A DNA stretch of 64,000 bases, taken from contig NC_061513.1 of assembly GCF_022539505.1 (NCBI RefSeq), forward strand, positions 353,257,696 through 353,321,695, read 5' to 3'. The DNA is from Lolium rigidum. Lineage: Eukaryota > Streptophyta > Magnoliopsida > Poales > Poaceae. Shown here piece after piece: positions 1 through 10,456 of this stretch. The notes beneath the pieces are model-generated. The model searched no databases, had not been told where the DNA came from, and worked only from the letters and a program-made list of their open reading frames with translations. A program made the position numbers and the translations under genes. Every line of letters starts with the position of its first letter. The stretch's first letter is position 1.

Positions 1-304
1 GATCGAGCCCGTACGATTATATGCATTTCGATGTACCTAGCTGACAAGCACCCGCAGAGGAAAAGCTAGCTGACAGGCACACGAGGACTGCTTCGACAGG
101 TTCTGCATGCACGCACGTACCCTGACAGGACATTCATACTCGTACATCAGATCAGATGATCATCCAGAAATAGTACGTCCCTCTTTGCACGCTACTCACG
201 TGCAGCCACCGCGTCATGGCTCCTGGCTGACCGGCTGGCCACCACAGTTCTGGAATCCTATGCGCCGTCTAATTCGTCTGTTTTTTAAGACAATGATCCA
301 CTAA
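1..304. other. Flanking DNA, no feature recognised
   Basis: I see no gene-like reading frame, repeat or RNA motif here. A 65-codon open frame (107-304) has no recognisable content. The last three bases (302-304, TAA) are the left target-site duplication of the Harbinger element that follows. Confidence 0.5.
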
Positions 305-520
305 GGGCATCTCCAGCGGCACGACGCATTTCGGACGCCCAAAAATGGTCGCGAGCATCTATTTGCGTCGTCCCGCGGACATATTTTGTCCGCTCGTCCG
401 TTTGCATCTGGATGTGCTCCCACCGGGACGATCTATTTTTGAATTGCAACATAGTTAAAAACATTCAAAGTAGTACATAAAAATGCATAAAAACTATACA
501 AGTAGATCTATAGGTCTAGA

Positions 521-1026
521 CTACTTGCATCCTGACGGGCCGGCACCGTCGTTGCGTCGCTCCGTCGCCTGCTTCTCCGCCGCCTCCCGCGCAGCCGCTG
601 TGGCTCGGTGCGCCGCCGCGTCCTCTTGCAGGCACTGCTCCAGCCTCGCGTTGGCGGCGTCGTCCTTGAGCGTCTCGAAAGACTCGACGATGGCCCTCTG
701 CTCCGTCGCCTTCTCCTCAGACGTCGGCGCATCAGGGTCATCGGAGGACCAAGATATCTCCGAGTCGGAGTCCCTGCTGCAGCGGCGGCCGCCATCTCGC
801 GGCCGTTCCGGCTCGGCGTCCAACGCCGCCGCGTGGCCCGCCGGCTCCTCCTCTCGCTTCCTCGCGCCGCGAGTGCTAGGGCCGCGGCGTCCTTGACCGG
901 GTGGAGGAGGTCGGTGTCGTCTTCGGAGTCGAACTCCTCGGAGGAGCTCGAGGCCGGAGGAGGTGGAGTGGGAGGTGAAGGTGGAGGTGGAGGCGCGGCA
1001 GCCTGGCCGCGTCCGGCGCTGCTCAT
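521..1026 (-). pseudogene. Harbinger-borne small ORF, acidic/Ala-rich, one frameshift
   Basis: On the minus strand an ATG at 1026 opens a Pro-rich then acidic N-terminus (motif EEFDSEDDTDLLHP). After about 55 codons, near 870, the sensible frame shifts. It then runs through an acidic segment (DSDSEISWSSDDPDAPTSEE) and an Ala/Glu-rich, probably helical tail to a stop near 521. Joined, it would be about 168 residues. I do not recognise a catalytic domain and it is not a Harbinger DDE transposase or a clear Myb-like ORF. Similar acidic ORFs seem to me common in Triticeae elements of this kind (memory only). It is broken here unless the shift is a sequencing error. Confidence 0.5.
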
Positions 1027-1108
1027 GGTGGATCTGCTGGAGACTGAGAGGAAGCGGCGCTACGGCAGCGGCGGCTAGGGTTTAGGAGATGAGATGCTCG
1101 CGCCCCTG

Positions 1109-1116
1109 TATATATA
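1109..1116 (-). promoter_or_regulatory. TATA box of the Harbinger-borne ORF
   Basis: TATATATA lies about 83 bp upstream of the minus-strand ATG at 1026, a normal plant spacing when the 5' UTR is short. It suggests that the element carried a complete transcription unit. Confidence 0.5.
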
Positions 1117-1519
1117 GGTCGGAGGCAGGGAAACGGCCGCGCCACGCGTAGCATCGCCATTACTACGTGCGCAGAGGTAGACGACGGCCGCGCGCCACGC
1201 GAGGCATCGCCATTTACGCGGCCGCAGACTGCCGAAGCGACGCCTCGCTGCCCGTACTGGCGGAGAAGACGCATCGACGCTGCGTCACTGCCAGGCGGGC
1301 CTGGAGAAACGTTCGCCAGACTCGAGCGGACACTTTCCGCGTCCGCCGAGCGTCCGCAAGAGACGCATCCCAGACGCATATTTGGGCCAGGTTTGCATCT
1401 ACGCGGACGGTCCGGTCACTTTGCGTCGCCCGCTGGAGGTGGTTCCAGACGCATTTCCGATCACGGCGGACGAAAACGGTCGCTGAGCGACCGTTTGCGT
1501 CGCGCTGGAGATGCCCTAA

Positions 1520-1898
1520 ACTCATCTGATCACGGCGAAACGATTTTAAAATCTGACGTAAGCTTTGGCGTCAACGAGGATAAAGCCGAAGTTACGGAGG
1601 TTGGCGCCAACGATTTCTGTCACCAAAGCTAGGTCGGCCTCGAACCATGAGGCCATGCTCTTCATGCCGACCTTCAAAATTTCGATTCCATTCTCGTTAG
1701 CGCCGAGCTCACGTGTTATATTTCAAGATAGAAGAGACATTAGGTTTGCCCAGGTCCAATTTGTCAAAATAAAAACGTGATTCGCGAGCAAATCCGTTGA
1801 GCCTGAAACATCACGTACTTGATTGTGTTGCTTCACACACGCTGTCATGTCCAGATTTCACTGTAGAAAGACTGATTGAACATTGCATGAAATGATTA
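1520..1898. other. Spacer without recognised feature
   Basis: AT-moderate DNA between the Harbinger element and the Tourist-like MITE. Short open frames exist but none has recognisable content or codon bias. Confidence 0.4.
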
Positions 1899-2196
1899 GG
1901 CCTTGTTTTGGCACTAGAGTTTTAGTGGGAAATAGTGTGGATAATCCCCGCCAAAATTCAAATTTTCACTTATTTTAAATACATGTTTGTTGCTAAAGTA
2001 TTAGCGAGTTTAATTTCCGCTTATCCCGAGTTTTCCCTAAATTATAGTGTATTTTTTTCAATTTTCAACACTCTACTCTTACCTAGTGGGTTAGTGATGG
2101 AGTTTTATTGGAATTGGATGACAACAGATGTTTCACCCAGTACTCTAGATTAGTATCTCTACTAATTCTCACAACACTCTACTGCCAAAGAAGGCC
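1899..2196. mobile_element. Tourist-like MITE (PIF/Harbinger superfamily)
   Basis: The left end GGCCTTGTTTTGGCACTAGAG is matched by the complement of the right end (GGCCTTCTTTGGCAGTAGAG) at 2176-2196. The flanks are TTA (1896-1898) and TTG (2197-2199), an imperfect 3-bp target duplication. The 298-bp length, AT-rich interior and lack of an ORF fit a Tourist MITE. The ends are diverged, so this is an old copy. Confidence 0.6.
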
Positions 2197-2988
2197 TTGG
2201 GAAGAGTGTGGGGCTGCATCTTGGTATAATTTTCCCACGACCTGCCTAGTGTTCAGTTGGGGACCATGCATGCGTACTCCTTCCGTTCATAAATAAGTGG
2301 ACATGTGAGTTTTTCAAGAGAGATTATCAAGTGAAGAGACAATTGCATTGGGAAGATGTTAATTAACATCTCTCTTCTCTTTAATTCTTTTACCTTCAAT
2401 AAACTAAGTGCACGTAGAAAATTAAAGATAACGTGTGCTGAATATTATCGGATTTGATTTCCATGCGATGAGAGAGAAATAATTATTGCTATTTTAAACT
2501 GCATTGGAAACATAAAGATACACTTTTTCATGGATAAAATTGAGGCTAAATGTATATTTATTTAATAACGGAGGTACTATAGGAATGGCGATGTACGCCG
2601 ACGGCGGTGGCGTACGCCGACGGCCAAATGTCGGGGCCGTCGGCGTATGGCCCGGCACGGACAGCCAGCCGTCTCACCCTCGGTGTATCGTTGCCGTCGG
2701 CGTAGCGAAGTCTACGCCGAGGGCAGCCCTCGGCATATATTTGGCCCTAGGCGTAGACAGGACTACGCCGACGGCCACCCTCGGCGTAGACTATTTTTCA
2801 AATTTGTTTAATTTTGTAAAAATCATAACTAATTCATATGATGTCAGAAAAATGCGTATAAGGCATCAAAATGTTCAGAAAAACATCCTCTATCCGTTTA
2901 TGTCAAAATCATGCATATTTGAATCATGTACAATACCATGTTAACATAGTAACAATTTAAACACTTTCTTATATGTCCTCGGGTTCCT

Positions 2989-4327
2989 GTTTTGGCCAGA
3001 TGGCAATTTAAACGAAGTCAGAAAATCCCGCGGAGCCGCATGGCGTCATTTTATGTGTCATAGTAACCACTCCAAAAGGCGGAATTAGGATACGGCAGTT
3101 ATTTTGGAAAACCCATCACAAACAAGGCTATCAAGTCCGGAGTTCTATGGCTTTTAGGGGAAATGAGTAGGAAACTGCCCGTGACACCGCATAGTTTGTC
3201 GGAACGAGGTCATATTTGGCACGTGCGTGGTCCCTGGGATGGGAAGCAAGGCCCCGGAAGCGGATTTCCAATCCGATCCATGGGCGATGGTTTTTCATTT
3301 TCGGGGTGCCAAAACGGGTTTTTTTGTGAAGCAGCTACATGGGGCGTATTTTTGTATTGCGCGAGACCTCCGCGTAGTAGTTGGACACCGCCTCTGCACC
3401 ACATATCACATACCATATGTGCGCGCTAGCTATCTGGGAATCCCTACGGCTTCCTGCGGTGTCCCGCCGAATCCGCTGGAAACTGACCGAATTTGAACTA
3501 GGGGTACACTTTCCGTCGCTCAATAAATTCCGCGAAAAATGTTTTTAGGTCTACGACACATCACTTTTTGTGCTAAAATTTTTCCGTTTAGCGCGATGGT
3601 GAACGGGTGCACCAGCGCGCCCAGTACGGCCATACCGCATCTCCGTGGAGCCGTTTTGGCCGGATGGCAATTTAAAATAAGTTAGAAAAATCCCTTGGAG
3701 CCACATGGCATCATTTCATGTGTCCTAGTAACCGCTCCAAAAATTAGAATTAGGATACAACAATTATTTTGGAAAACCTTCACAAACAGAGCTATCACGT
3801 CCGGAGTTCTATGACTTTTAGGGCAAATGAGTAGGAAACGGCCTATGACACCGCATAATTTGTCGGAACGAGGCCATATTTGGCACGTGCGTGGTCCCTG
3901 GGAAGGAAGGCATGGCCCCGGGAGCGGATTTCCAATCCGACCCATGGGCGATGGTTTTTTCATTTTCGGGGTGCCAAAACGAGTTTTTTTTTGTGAAGCA
4001 GCTACATGAGGCGTATTTTAGTATTGCGCGAGACCTGCGCGTAGTGGTAGGACACCGCCTCCGCACCACATATCAAATGCCATATGTGTGCACTAGCTAT
4101 CTGGGAATCCCTGCCATTTCCTGCGGTGTCCCACCGAATCCGCTGGAAACTGACCGGATTTGAAATAGGGGTACACTTTCCATCGCTCAATAAATTCCGC
4201 GAAAAATGTTTTTAGGTCTATAGCACATCACTTTATGTGCTAATTTTTTCCCGTTTAGCGTGTTGGCGAACAGTGCACCAGCACGCTTGGTACGGCCATT
4301 TCGTATCTCCCGAGGGGGCCGTTTTGG
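2989..4327 (+). repeat. Tandem duplication (two units of about 0.66 kb) inside the CACTA element
   Basis: Unit 1 begins GTTTTGGCCAGATGGCAATTT near 2989 and unit 2 begins with nearly the same words near 3652. A third partial start follows near 4320. The units are about 80-90 percent alike by eye. Open frames within them are not coding: both strands and both copies carry unrelated short frames. Confidence 0.8.
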
Positions 4328-4690
4328 CCAGATGGTAAACTGGACGTCATATTTGGATTCCTCTAATTTTTAGGTTCAAATGATGATATGGATGTTATAT
4401 TTAGATTCCTCTCATTTTTCTAATCGATTTAGACATATTATTTGTGGAATTTCGATTTTTCGATTTAAAGATATTAATTGTTCCATATTAAATAGAAAAA
4501 ACAAAAAATAAAATCATTTTATTGTTATTTGAATTCAATATTATTAATCATTGTTACTTATATATCCATTATTGTTTACTTAAGTAATTGTTTGGAATTC
4601 AAAAATAATGAGTTGTGACATCACGGTCCAAGGGTTAATAGGGTTGATAGGCTGTTATTATCAGCAAGTTGTCAATTCTTTAAGGAAAGC

Positions 4691-4767
4691 TCATCCGAAT
4701 GGAACCAAGAAGTTAAGAGTGCTGAGGTTGGAGTAGTGTGAGAATGGGTGACCGACTGGGAAGTTTA
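4691..4767 (+). pseudogene. 5S rRNA-like segment within the CACTA element
   Basis: The 3' two-thirds of a plant 5S rRNA is recognisable. AGTTAAGAGTGCT (4711-4723) corresponds to the A-box region of the internal control region (AGTTAAGCGTGCT). GAATGGGTGACC (4742-4753) corresponds to the C-box region (GGATGGGTGACC), and CTGGGAAGT (4756-4764) follows as in 5S. The first third of 5S and the terminal stem are not recognisable, so it is a relic and not a functional gene. Confidence 0.7.
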
Positions 4768-5160
4768 ACCATGATTGTAATTTGACCTAAGATTAGGTGT
4801 ACTTAGAGTTAAAAGTGTATGGGTGAAAGATAAACAAGTAAAAAAAAGAAAAAACGGTGTAAAAAAATTAAAATTTGAATTTTTTTAAATCTCCATGCCG
4901 AGGGCATATAAAAAAAGTATTTTTTTCAATTTTTTATTGAAAAAAAGAAAATTTGAATTTGTAAAATTTGTATACCGACAACAATATTATCTATGCCGAG
5001 GGACCTAAACGCTAACGCCATACGACGAGGGCTGCCGTCGGCGTAGCCTACGCCGAGGACCAAGCGTGGCTACGCTGAAGGGAGCTAGCCATCGGCGTAT
5101 ACGTCCATTCCTGTAGTGAGGGAGTAGAACAGGAGGCAACCCCACTGATCTGAATGAGGC

Positions 5161-5410
5161 GAGTAAATTACACAAATCTACCACAATTGGGGCAGTGGTA
5201 ACGGATCAGTACCATTCTTGGATTTTTTTGCTAAAAACTACAACTTCTGAACCGTAGCGTTACAAATCGAGCTAATTCTTGTGTAAGCACATTTTAACAG
5301 CAATCCTGACGGTGAGCCCCATCTGTCAGTGCTGAGTTGGCGATACAGATGGAGGAGAAGATGAGCTGGACGTGGAGCCCAACCGTCAGCCCCACAGCTT
5401 TCCCCTATTT
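5161..5410. repeat. MULE left terminal inverted repeat
   Basis: It pairs with the complement of 21255-21504, with scattered mismatches and small indels. It includes the shared stretches ACACAAATCTACCACAATTG and GCTAAAAACTACAACTTCTG. Confidence 0.85.
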
Positions 5411-5497
5411 TTTTTTCTTCCTCTATTTTTTTCTCTTCCTTTTTTTCTAGCGTTGACCCGAGCCCCTCCGTTCCACCCCCATCTTGTTGCCGCACCT

Positions 5498-5724
5498 CCC
5501 GAGCTCGCTGGCACCCACGTCCCCCCGTCCCCGATCACGCCGGCAGCCACGCCCACCCCGTCCCCGAGCTCGCCGGCGCCCACGTCCTCCCCGTACCCGA
5601 GCTCGCCGGCGCCCAAGTCCTCCCCGTCCCCGAGCTCGCCGGCGCCCATGTCCTCCCCGTCCCCTAGCTTGCCGGCGCCCACGTCCTCCCCGTCCCCGAC
5701 CTCGCCGGCGCCCGCGGCTGTCCC
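5498..5724. repeat. 33-bp GC-rich minisatellite inside the MULE
   Basis: About seven units of 33 bp (core CCCGAGCTCGCCGGCGCCCA) are present. In the plus frame opened near 5372 they would give an 11-residue Pro/Ser/Ala repeat (SSPAPTSSPSP-like). In the minus frame they would give Gly/Glu/Asp-rich repeats. A related unit recurs after the retrotransposon near 20890, so the insertion split the array. Coding status is unproven. Confidence 0.75.
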
Positions 5725-5935
5725 TGGCTGGCGCTCGGATCTTGGTCGCAGCGGAGGAAAGACCTTGGAGGAGGGCGCCAGCTTCGTGGGAAGGGCCATG
5801 GGGTCGAGCGTCAACGGCACCATCCTTGGTCGGCGCCGCGGCCGCGTGCACCTTGCCCTACATACAGACCCCCGCGCGCTGCCGGCGCTCTCCCCAACCC
5901 TCCCTGCGCTGGAGGCGCACCTTCCACCTGGAGGC

Positions 5936-6274
5936 TGATACGTCTCCGACGTATCGATAATTTCTTATGTTCCATGCCACATTATTGATGATATCTACAT
6001 GTTTTATACACATTATATGTCGTATTTATGCATTTTCCGGCACTAACCTATTAACGAGATGCCGAAGAGCCGATTCTTGCTGTTTCTCGCTGTTTTTGGT
6101 TTCAGAAATCCTACAAAGGAAATATTCTCGGAATTGGACGAAATCAACGCCCAGGGGCCTATTTTGCCACGAAGCTTCCAGAAGACCGAAGAGAAGACGA
6201 AGTGGGGCCACGGGGCGCCGCCACACTAGGGCGGCGCGGCCCAGGAGGGGCCCGCGTGGCCCTGCTGTGTGGGG
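5936..6274 (+). repeat. 5' LTR of plus-strand element, part 1
   Basis: First 339 bp of the LTR, from TGATACGTCTCC up to TGGGG (6270-6274), which is the left target duplication of the inserted minus-strand element. Confidence 0.85.
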
Positions 6275-7869
6275 TGATGGCGTGTATTTCACACGTTCGT
6301 TGGGCAACCCCAAGAGGAAGGTATGATGCGCACAGCAGCAAGTTTTCCCTCAGAAAGAAACCAAGGTTTATCGAACCAGGAGGAGCCAAGAAGCACGTTG
6401 AAGGTTGATGGCGGCGGGATGTAGTGCGGCGCAACACCGAGATTCCGGCGCCAACGTGGAACCTGCACAACACAACCAAAGTACTTTGCCCCAACGAAAC
6501 AGTGAGGTTGTCAATCTCACCGGCTTGCTGTAACAAAGGATTAACCGTATTGTGTGGAAGATGATTGTTTGCAGAGAAAATAGTAAAACTAGTATTGCAG
6601 CAGATTTGTATTTCAGTATTTAAAGAATGGACCGGGGTCCACAGTTCACTAGAGGTGTCTCTCCCATAAGATAAAAGCATGTTGGGTGAACAAATTACAG
6701 TCGGGCAATTGCCAAATAGAGAGGGCATAACAATGCACATACATGACATGATAAGTATAGTGAGATTTAATTGGGCATTACGACAAAGTACATAGACCGC
6801 CATCCAACTGCATCTATGCCTAAAAGTCCACCTTCGAGGTTATCGTCCGAACCCCTCCGGTATTAAGTTGCTAACAACGAGACAATTGCATTAAGTATGG
6901 TGCGTAATGTAATCAACAACTACATCCTCGGACATAGCGCCAATGTTTTATCCCTAGTGGCAACAGACACAACACAACCTTAGAACTTTACATCCATCGT
7001 CCCGAGTGTCAATGCAGGCATGAACCCACTATCGAGCATAAGTACTCCCTCTTGGAGTTAAAAGTAAAAACTTGGCCAGAGCCTCTACTAGAAACGGAGA
7101 GCATGCAAGATCATAAACAACACATGTACAATAACTTGATAATTAACATGACATAGTATTCTCTATCCATCGGATCCCGACAAACACAACATATAGAATT
7201 ACAGATAGATGATCTTGATCATGTTAGGCAGCTCACAAGATCCAACAATGATAGCACAATGGGGAGAAGACAACCATCTAGCTACTGCTATGGACCCATA
7301 GTCCAGGGGTAGACTACTCACTCATCACTCCGGAGGCGACCATGGCGGTGTAGAGTCCTCCGGGAGATGATTCCCCTCTCCGGCAGGGTGCCGGAGGCGA
7401 TCTCTGGATCCCCCGAGATGGGATCGGCGGCGACGGCGTCTCGGAAGGTTTTCCGTATCGTGGCTCTCGGTGCGGGGGTTTCGTCACGGAGGCTTTAAGT
7501 AGGCGGAAGGGCAAGTCAAGAGGCGGCACGGGGGGCCCACACCATAGGCCGGCGCGGCCGGGGGTGGGGCCGCGCCACCTAGGGTTTGGCCACCCCGTGG
7601 CCCCTCTTCGTCTCGTCTTCGGACTTCGGAAGCTTCGTGGAAAAATAGGCCCCTGGGCTTTAATTTCGTCCAATTCCGAGAATATTTCCTTACTAGGATT
7701 TCGAAACCAAAAACAGCGAGAAAACAACGAATCGGCACTTCGGCATCTTGTTAATAGGTTAGTTCCGGAAAATGCACGAATATGACATAAAGTGTGCATA
7801 AAACATGTAGGTATCATCAATAATATGGCATAGAACATAAGAAATTATCGATACGTCGGAGACGTATCA
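6275..7869 (-). repeat. 3' LTR of minus-strand element
   Basis: 1,595 bp, begins TGATGGCG (complement of the LTR 3' end) and ends GACGTATCA. It matches 12829-14428 closely with scattered single-base differences and 1-bp indels, so the insertion is not extremely recent. Confidence 0.85.
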
Positions 7870-7890
7870 AGCATCCCCAAGCTTAGTTAC
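7856..7890 (-). promoter_or_regulatory. Polypurine tract of minus-strand element
   Basis: On the minus strand AAGCTTGGGGATGC lies directly before the 3' LTR. The same word precedes the 3' LTR of the plus-strand element (19251-19264), which marks it as the second-strand primer. Confidence 0.65.
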
Positions 7891-10456
7891 TGCTCGTCCC
7901 GAGCGAGTAAAACGATAACAAAGATAATTTCTGAAGTGATATGCCATCATAACCTTGATCATACTATTGTAAACATATGTAGTGGATGCAGCGATCAAAA
8001 CAATGGTGATGACATGAGTAAACAGGTGAATCATATAGCAAAGACTTTTCATGAATAGTACTTCAAGACAAGTATTAATAAGTCTTGCATAAGAGTTAAC
8101 TCATAAAGCAATAAATCAAAGTAAAGGCATTGAAGCAACACAAAGGAAGATTAAGTTTCAGCGGTTGCTTTCAACTTGTAACATGTATATCTCATGGATA
8201 ATAGTCAACATAGAGTAATATAACAAGTACAATATGCAAGTATGTAAGAATCAATGCACGGTTCACATAAGTGTTTGCTTCTTGAGGTGGAGAGAGATAG
8301 GTGAACTGACTCAACATAAAAGAAAAGAGAATGGTCCTTCAAAGAGGAAAGCATCGATTGCTATATTTGTGCTAGAGCTTTTATTTTGAAAACATGAAAC
8401 AATTTTGTCAACGGTAGTAATAAAGCATATGAGTTATGAAAGTTATATCTTACAAGTTGCAAGTCTCATGCATAGTATGCTAATAGTGCCCGCACCTTGT
8501 CCTAATTAACTTGGACTACCGGATCTTTGCAATGCACATGTTTTGACCAAGTGTCACAATGGGGTACCTCCATGCCGCTCGTACAAAGGTCTAAGGAGAA
8601 AGCTCGCATTTTGGATTTCTCGCTTTTGATTATTCTCAACTTAGACATCCATACCGGGACAACATGGACAACAGATAATGGACTCCTCTTTTATGCATAA
8701 GCATGTGGCAACAATTATTATTCTCATATGAGATTGAGGATATGTGTCCAAACTGAAACTTCCACCATGAATCATGGCTTTAGTTAGCGGCCCAAAGTTC
8801 TTCTCTAACAACATGCATGCTCCAACCATGAAGGTGGTAGATCTCTCTTGCTTCGAGACAAGACGGACATGCATAGCAACTCACATGATATCCAACAAAG
8901 AATAGTTGATGGCGTCCCCGAAACATGGTTATCGCTCAACAAGCAACTTAATAAGAGATAAAGTGCATAAGTACATATTCAATACCACAATAGTTTTTAA
9001 GCTATTTGTCCCATGAGCTATATATTGCAAAGGTGAATGATGGAATTTTAAAGGTAGCACTCAAGCAATTTACTTTGGAATGGCGGATAAATACCATGTA
9101 GTAGGTAGGTATGGTGGACACAAATGGCATAGTGGTTGGCTCAAGGATTTTGGATGCATGAGAAGTATTCCCTCTCGATACAAGGTTTAGGCTAGCAAGG
9201 TTATTTGAAACAAACACAAGGATGAACGGTACAGCAAAACTCACATAAAAGACATATGGTAAACATTATAAGACTCCATACCGTCTTCCTTGTTGTTCAA
9301 AACTCAATACTAGATGTTATCTAGACTCTAGAGAAACCAAATATGCAAACCAAATTAGCAAGCTCTAAGTATTTCTTCATTAATGGGTGCAAAGTATATG
9401 ATGCAAAAGCTTAAACATGAGCACAACAATTGCCAAGTATCAAATTATCCAAGACATTTTAGAGTTACTACATGTAGCATTTTCCAATTCCAACCATATA
9501 ACAATTTAACGAAGAAGAAACTTCGCCATGAATACTATGAGTAGAACCTAAGGACATATTTGTCCATATGCAACAGCGGAGCGTGTCTCTCTCCCATAAA
9601 GTGAATGCTAGGATCCATTTTATTCAAACAAAACAAAAAACAAAAACAAACCGACGCTCCAAGCAAAGTACATAAGATGTGGCCGAATAAAAATATAGTT
9701 TCAGGGGAGGAACCTGATAATGTTGTTGATGAAGAAGGAGATGCCTTGGGCATCCCCAAGCTTAGACGCTTGAGTCTTCTTATAATATGCAGGGGTGAAC
9801 CACCGGGGCATCCCCAAGCTTAGAGCTTTCACTCTCCTTGATCATATTGCATCATACTCCTCTCTTGATCCTTGAAAACTTCCTCCACACCAAACTCGAA
9901 ACAACTCATTAGAGGGTTAGTGCATAATAAAAATTCACATGTTCAGAGGTGACACAATCATTCTTAACACTTCTGGACATTGCATAAAGCTACTGGACAT
10001 TAATGGATCAAAGAAATTCATCCAACATAGCAAAAGAGGCAATGCGAAATAAAAGACAGAATCTGTCAAAACAGAACAGTCCGTAAAGATGGATTTTATT
10101 AGGCCACCAGACTTGCTCAAACGAAAATGCTCAAATTGAATGAAAGTTGCGTACATATCTGAGGATCACTCACGTAAATTGGCATAATTTTCTGAGTTAC
10201 CTACAGAGAATTAGACCCAGATTCGTGACAGCAAAGAAATCTGTTTCTGCGCAGTAATCCAAATCTAGTACTTACTTTTCTATCAAAGACTTTACTTGGC
10301 ACAACAAAACATAAAACTAAGATAAGGAGAGGTTGCTACAGTAGTAAACAACTTCCAAGACACAAAATAAAAACAAAGTACTGTAGGTAAAAACATGGGT
10401 TGTCTCCCATAAGCGCTTTTCTTTAACGCCTTTCAGCTAGGCGCAAAAAGTGTAAC
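7870..10456 (-). other. Non-coding internal region of minus-strand LTR element
   Basis: It holds no long frame, although it has conserved homology to 16700-19250 of the plus-strand element in inverted orientation. Examples are the motifs around the 10380-10430 AAGCGCTTTTC segment and the 8650-9000 block. Such a conserved non-coding 3' region is usual in these Triticeae elements. Short frames here are not protein genes. Confidence 0.6.

Larger units (their letters stand above)
305..1516. mobile_element. PIF/Harbinger-type DNA transposon, non-autonomous, TSD TAA
   Basis: The ends are an inverted repeat: GGGCATCTCCAGCG on the left and its complement CGCTGGAGATGCCC on the right. They are flanked by TAA at 302-304 and 1517-1519, the 3-bp target preference of PIF/Harbinger elements. 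Both subterminal regions are dense in GACGCA/TGCGTC motifs (for example 323, 364, 1370, 1421, 1449, 1495), which look like transposase-binding repeats. No DDE transposase is present in the 1.2 kb, so it must be mobilised in trans. It carries a minus-strand ORF with a TATA box, listed separately. Confidence 0.85.
2575..5118. mobile_element. CACTA (En/Spm) transposon, non-autonomous, inserted in the Stowaway
   Basis: The right end reads CACTACAGGAATGGACG on the minus strand. The left end is the same sequence with one or two mutations (TACTATAGGAATGG). The 3-bp target duplication is AGG (2572-2574 and 5119-5121). Both subterminal regions (about 2590-2800 and 4980-5105) are packed with inverted copies of TACGCCGACGGC / CTCGGCGTA, the usual CACTA transposase-binding array. 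No transposase ORF is present in the 2.5 kb. The interior holds a tandem duplication and a 5S-rRNA-like segment, listed separately. Confidence 0.85.
2277..5124. mobile_element. Stowaway MITE (Tc1/mariner) split by a CACTA element
   Basis: The left end, CTCCTTCCGTTCATAAATAA after TA (2275-2276), is a Stowaway terminus. The matching right terminus is broken. The 298-bp left piece stops at ...AACGGAGG (2574), and the last bases GAG plus TA (5122-5126) lie beyond the CACTA element. Removing the CACTA element and one AGG copy gives the normal end ACGGAGGGAGTA. Total MITE length is about 301 bp, with TA duplications at 2275-2276 and 5125-5126. Confidence 0.85.

Noticed and set aside
3163..4190. Several 60-90 codon frames on both strands in the CACTA tandem repeats
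   Set aside because: They mirror each other between repeat units and strands and differ in frame; they follow the repeat, not protein constraint.
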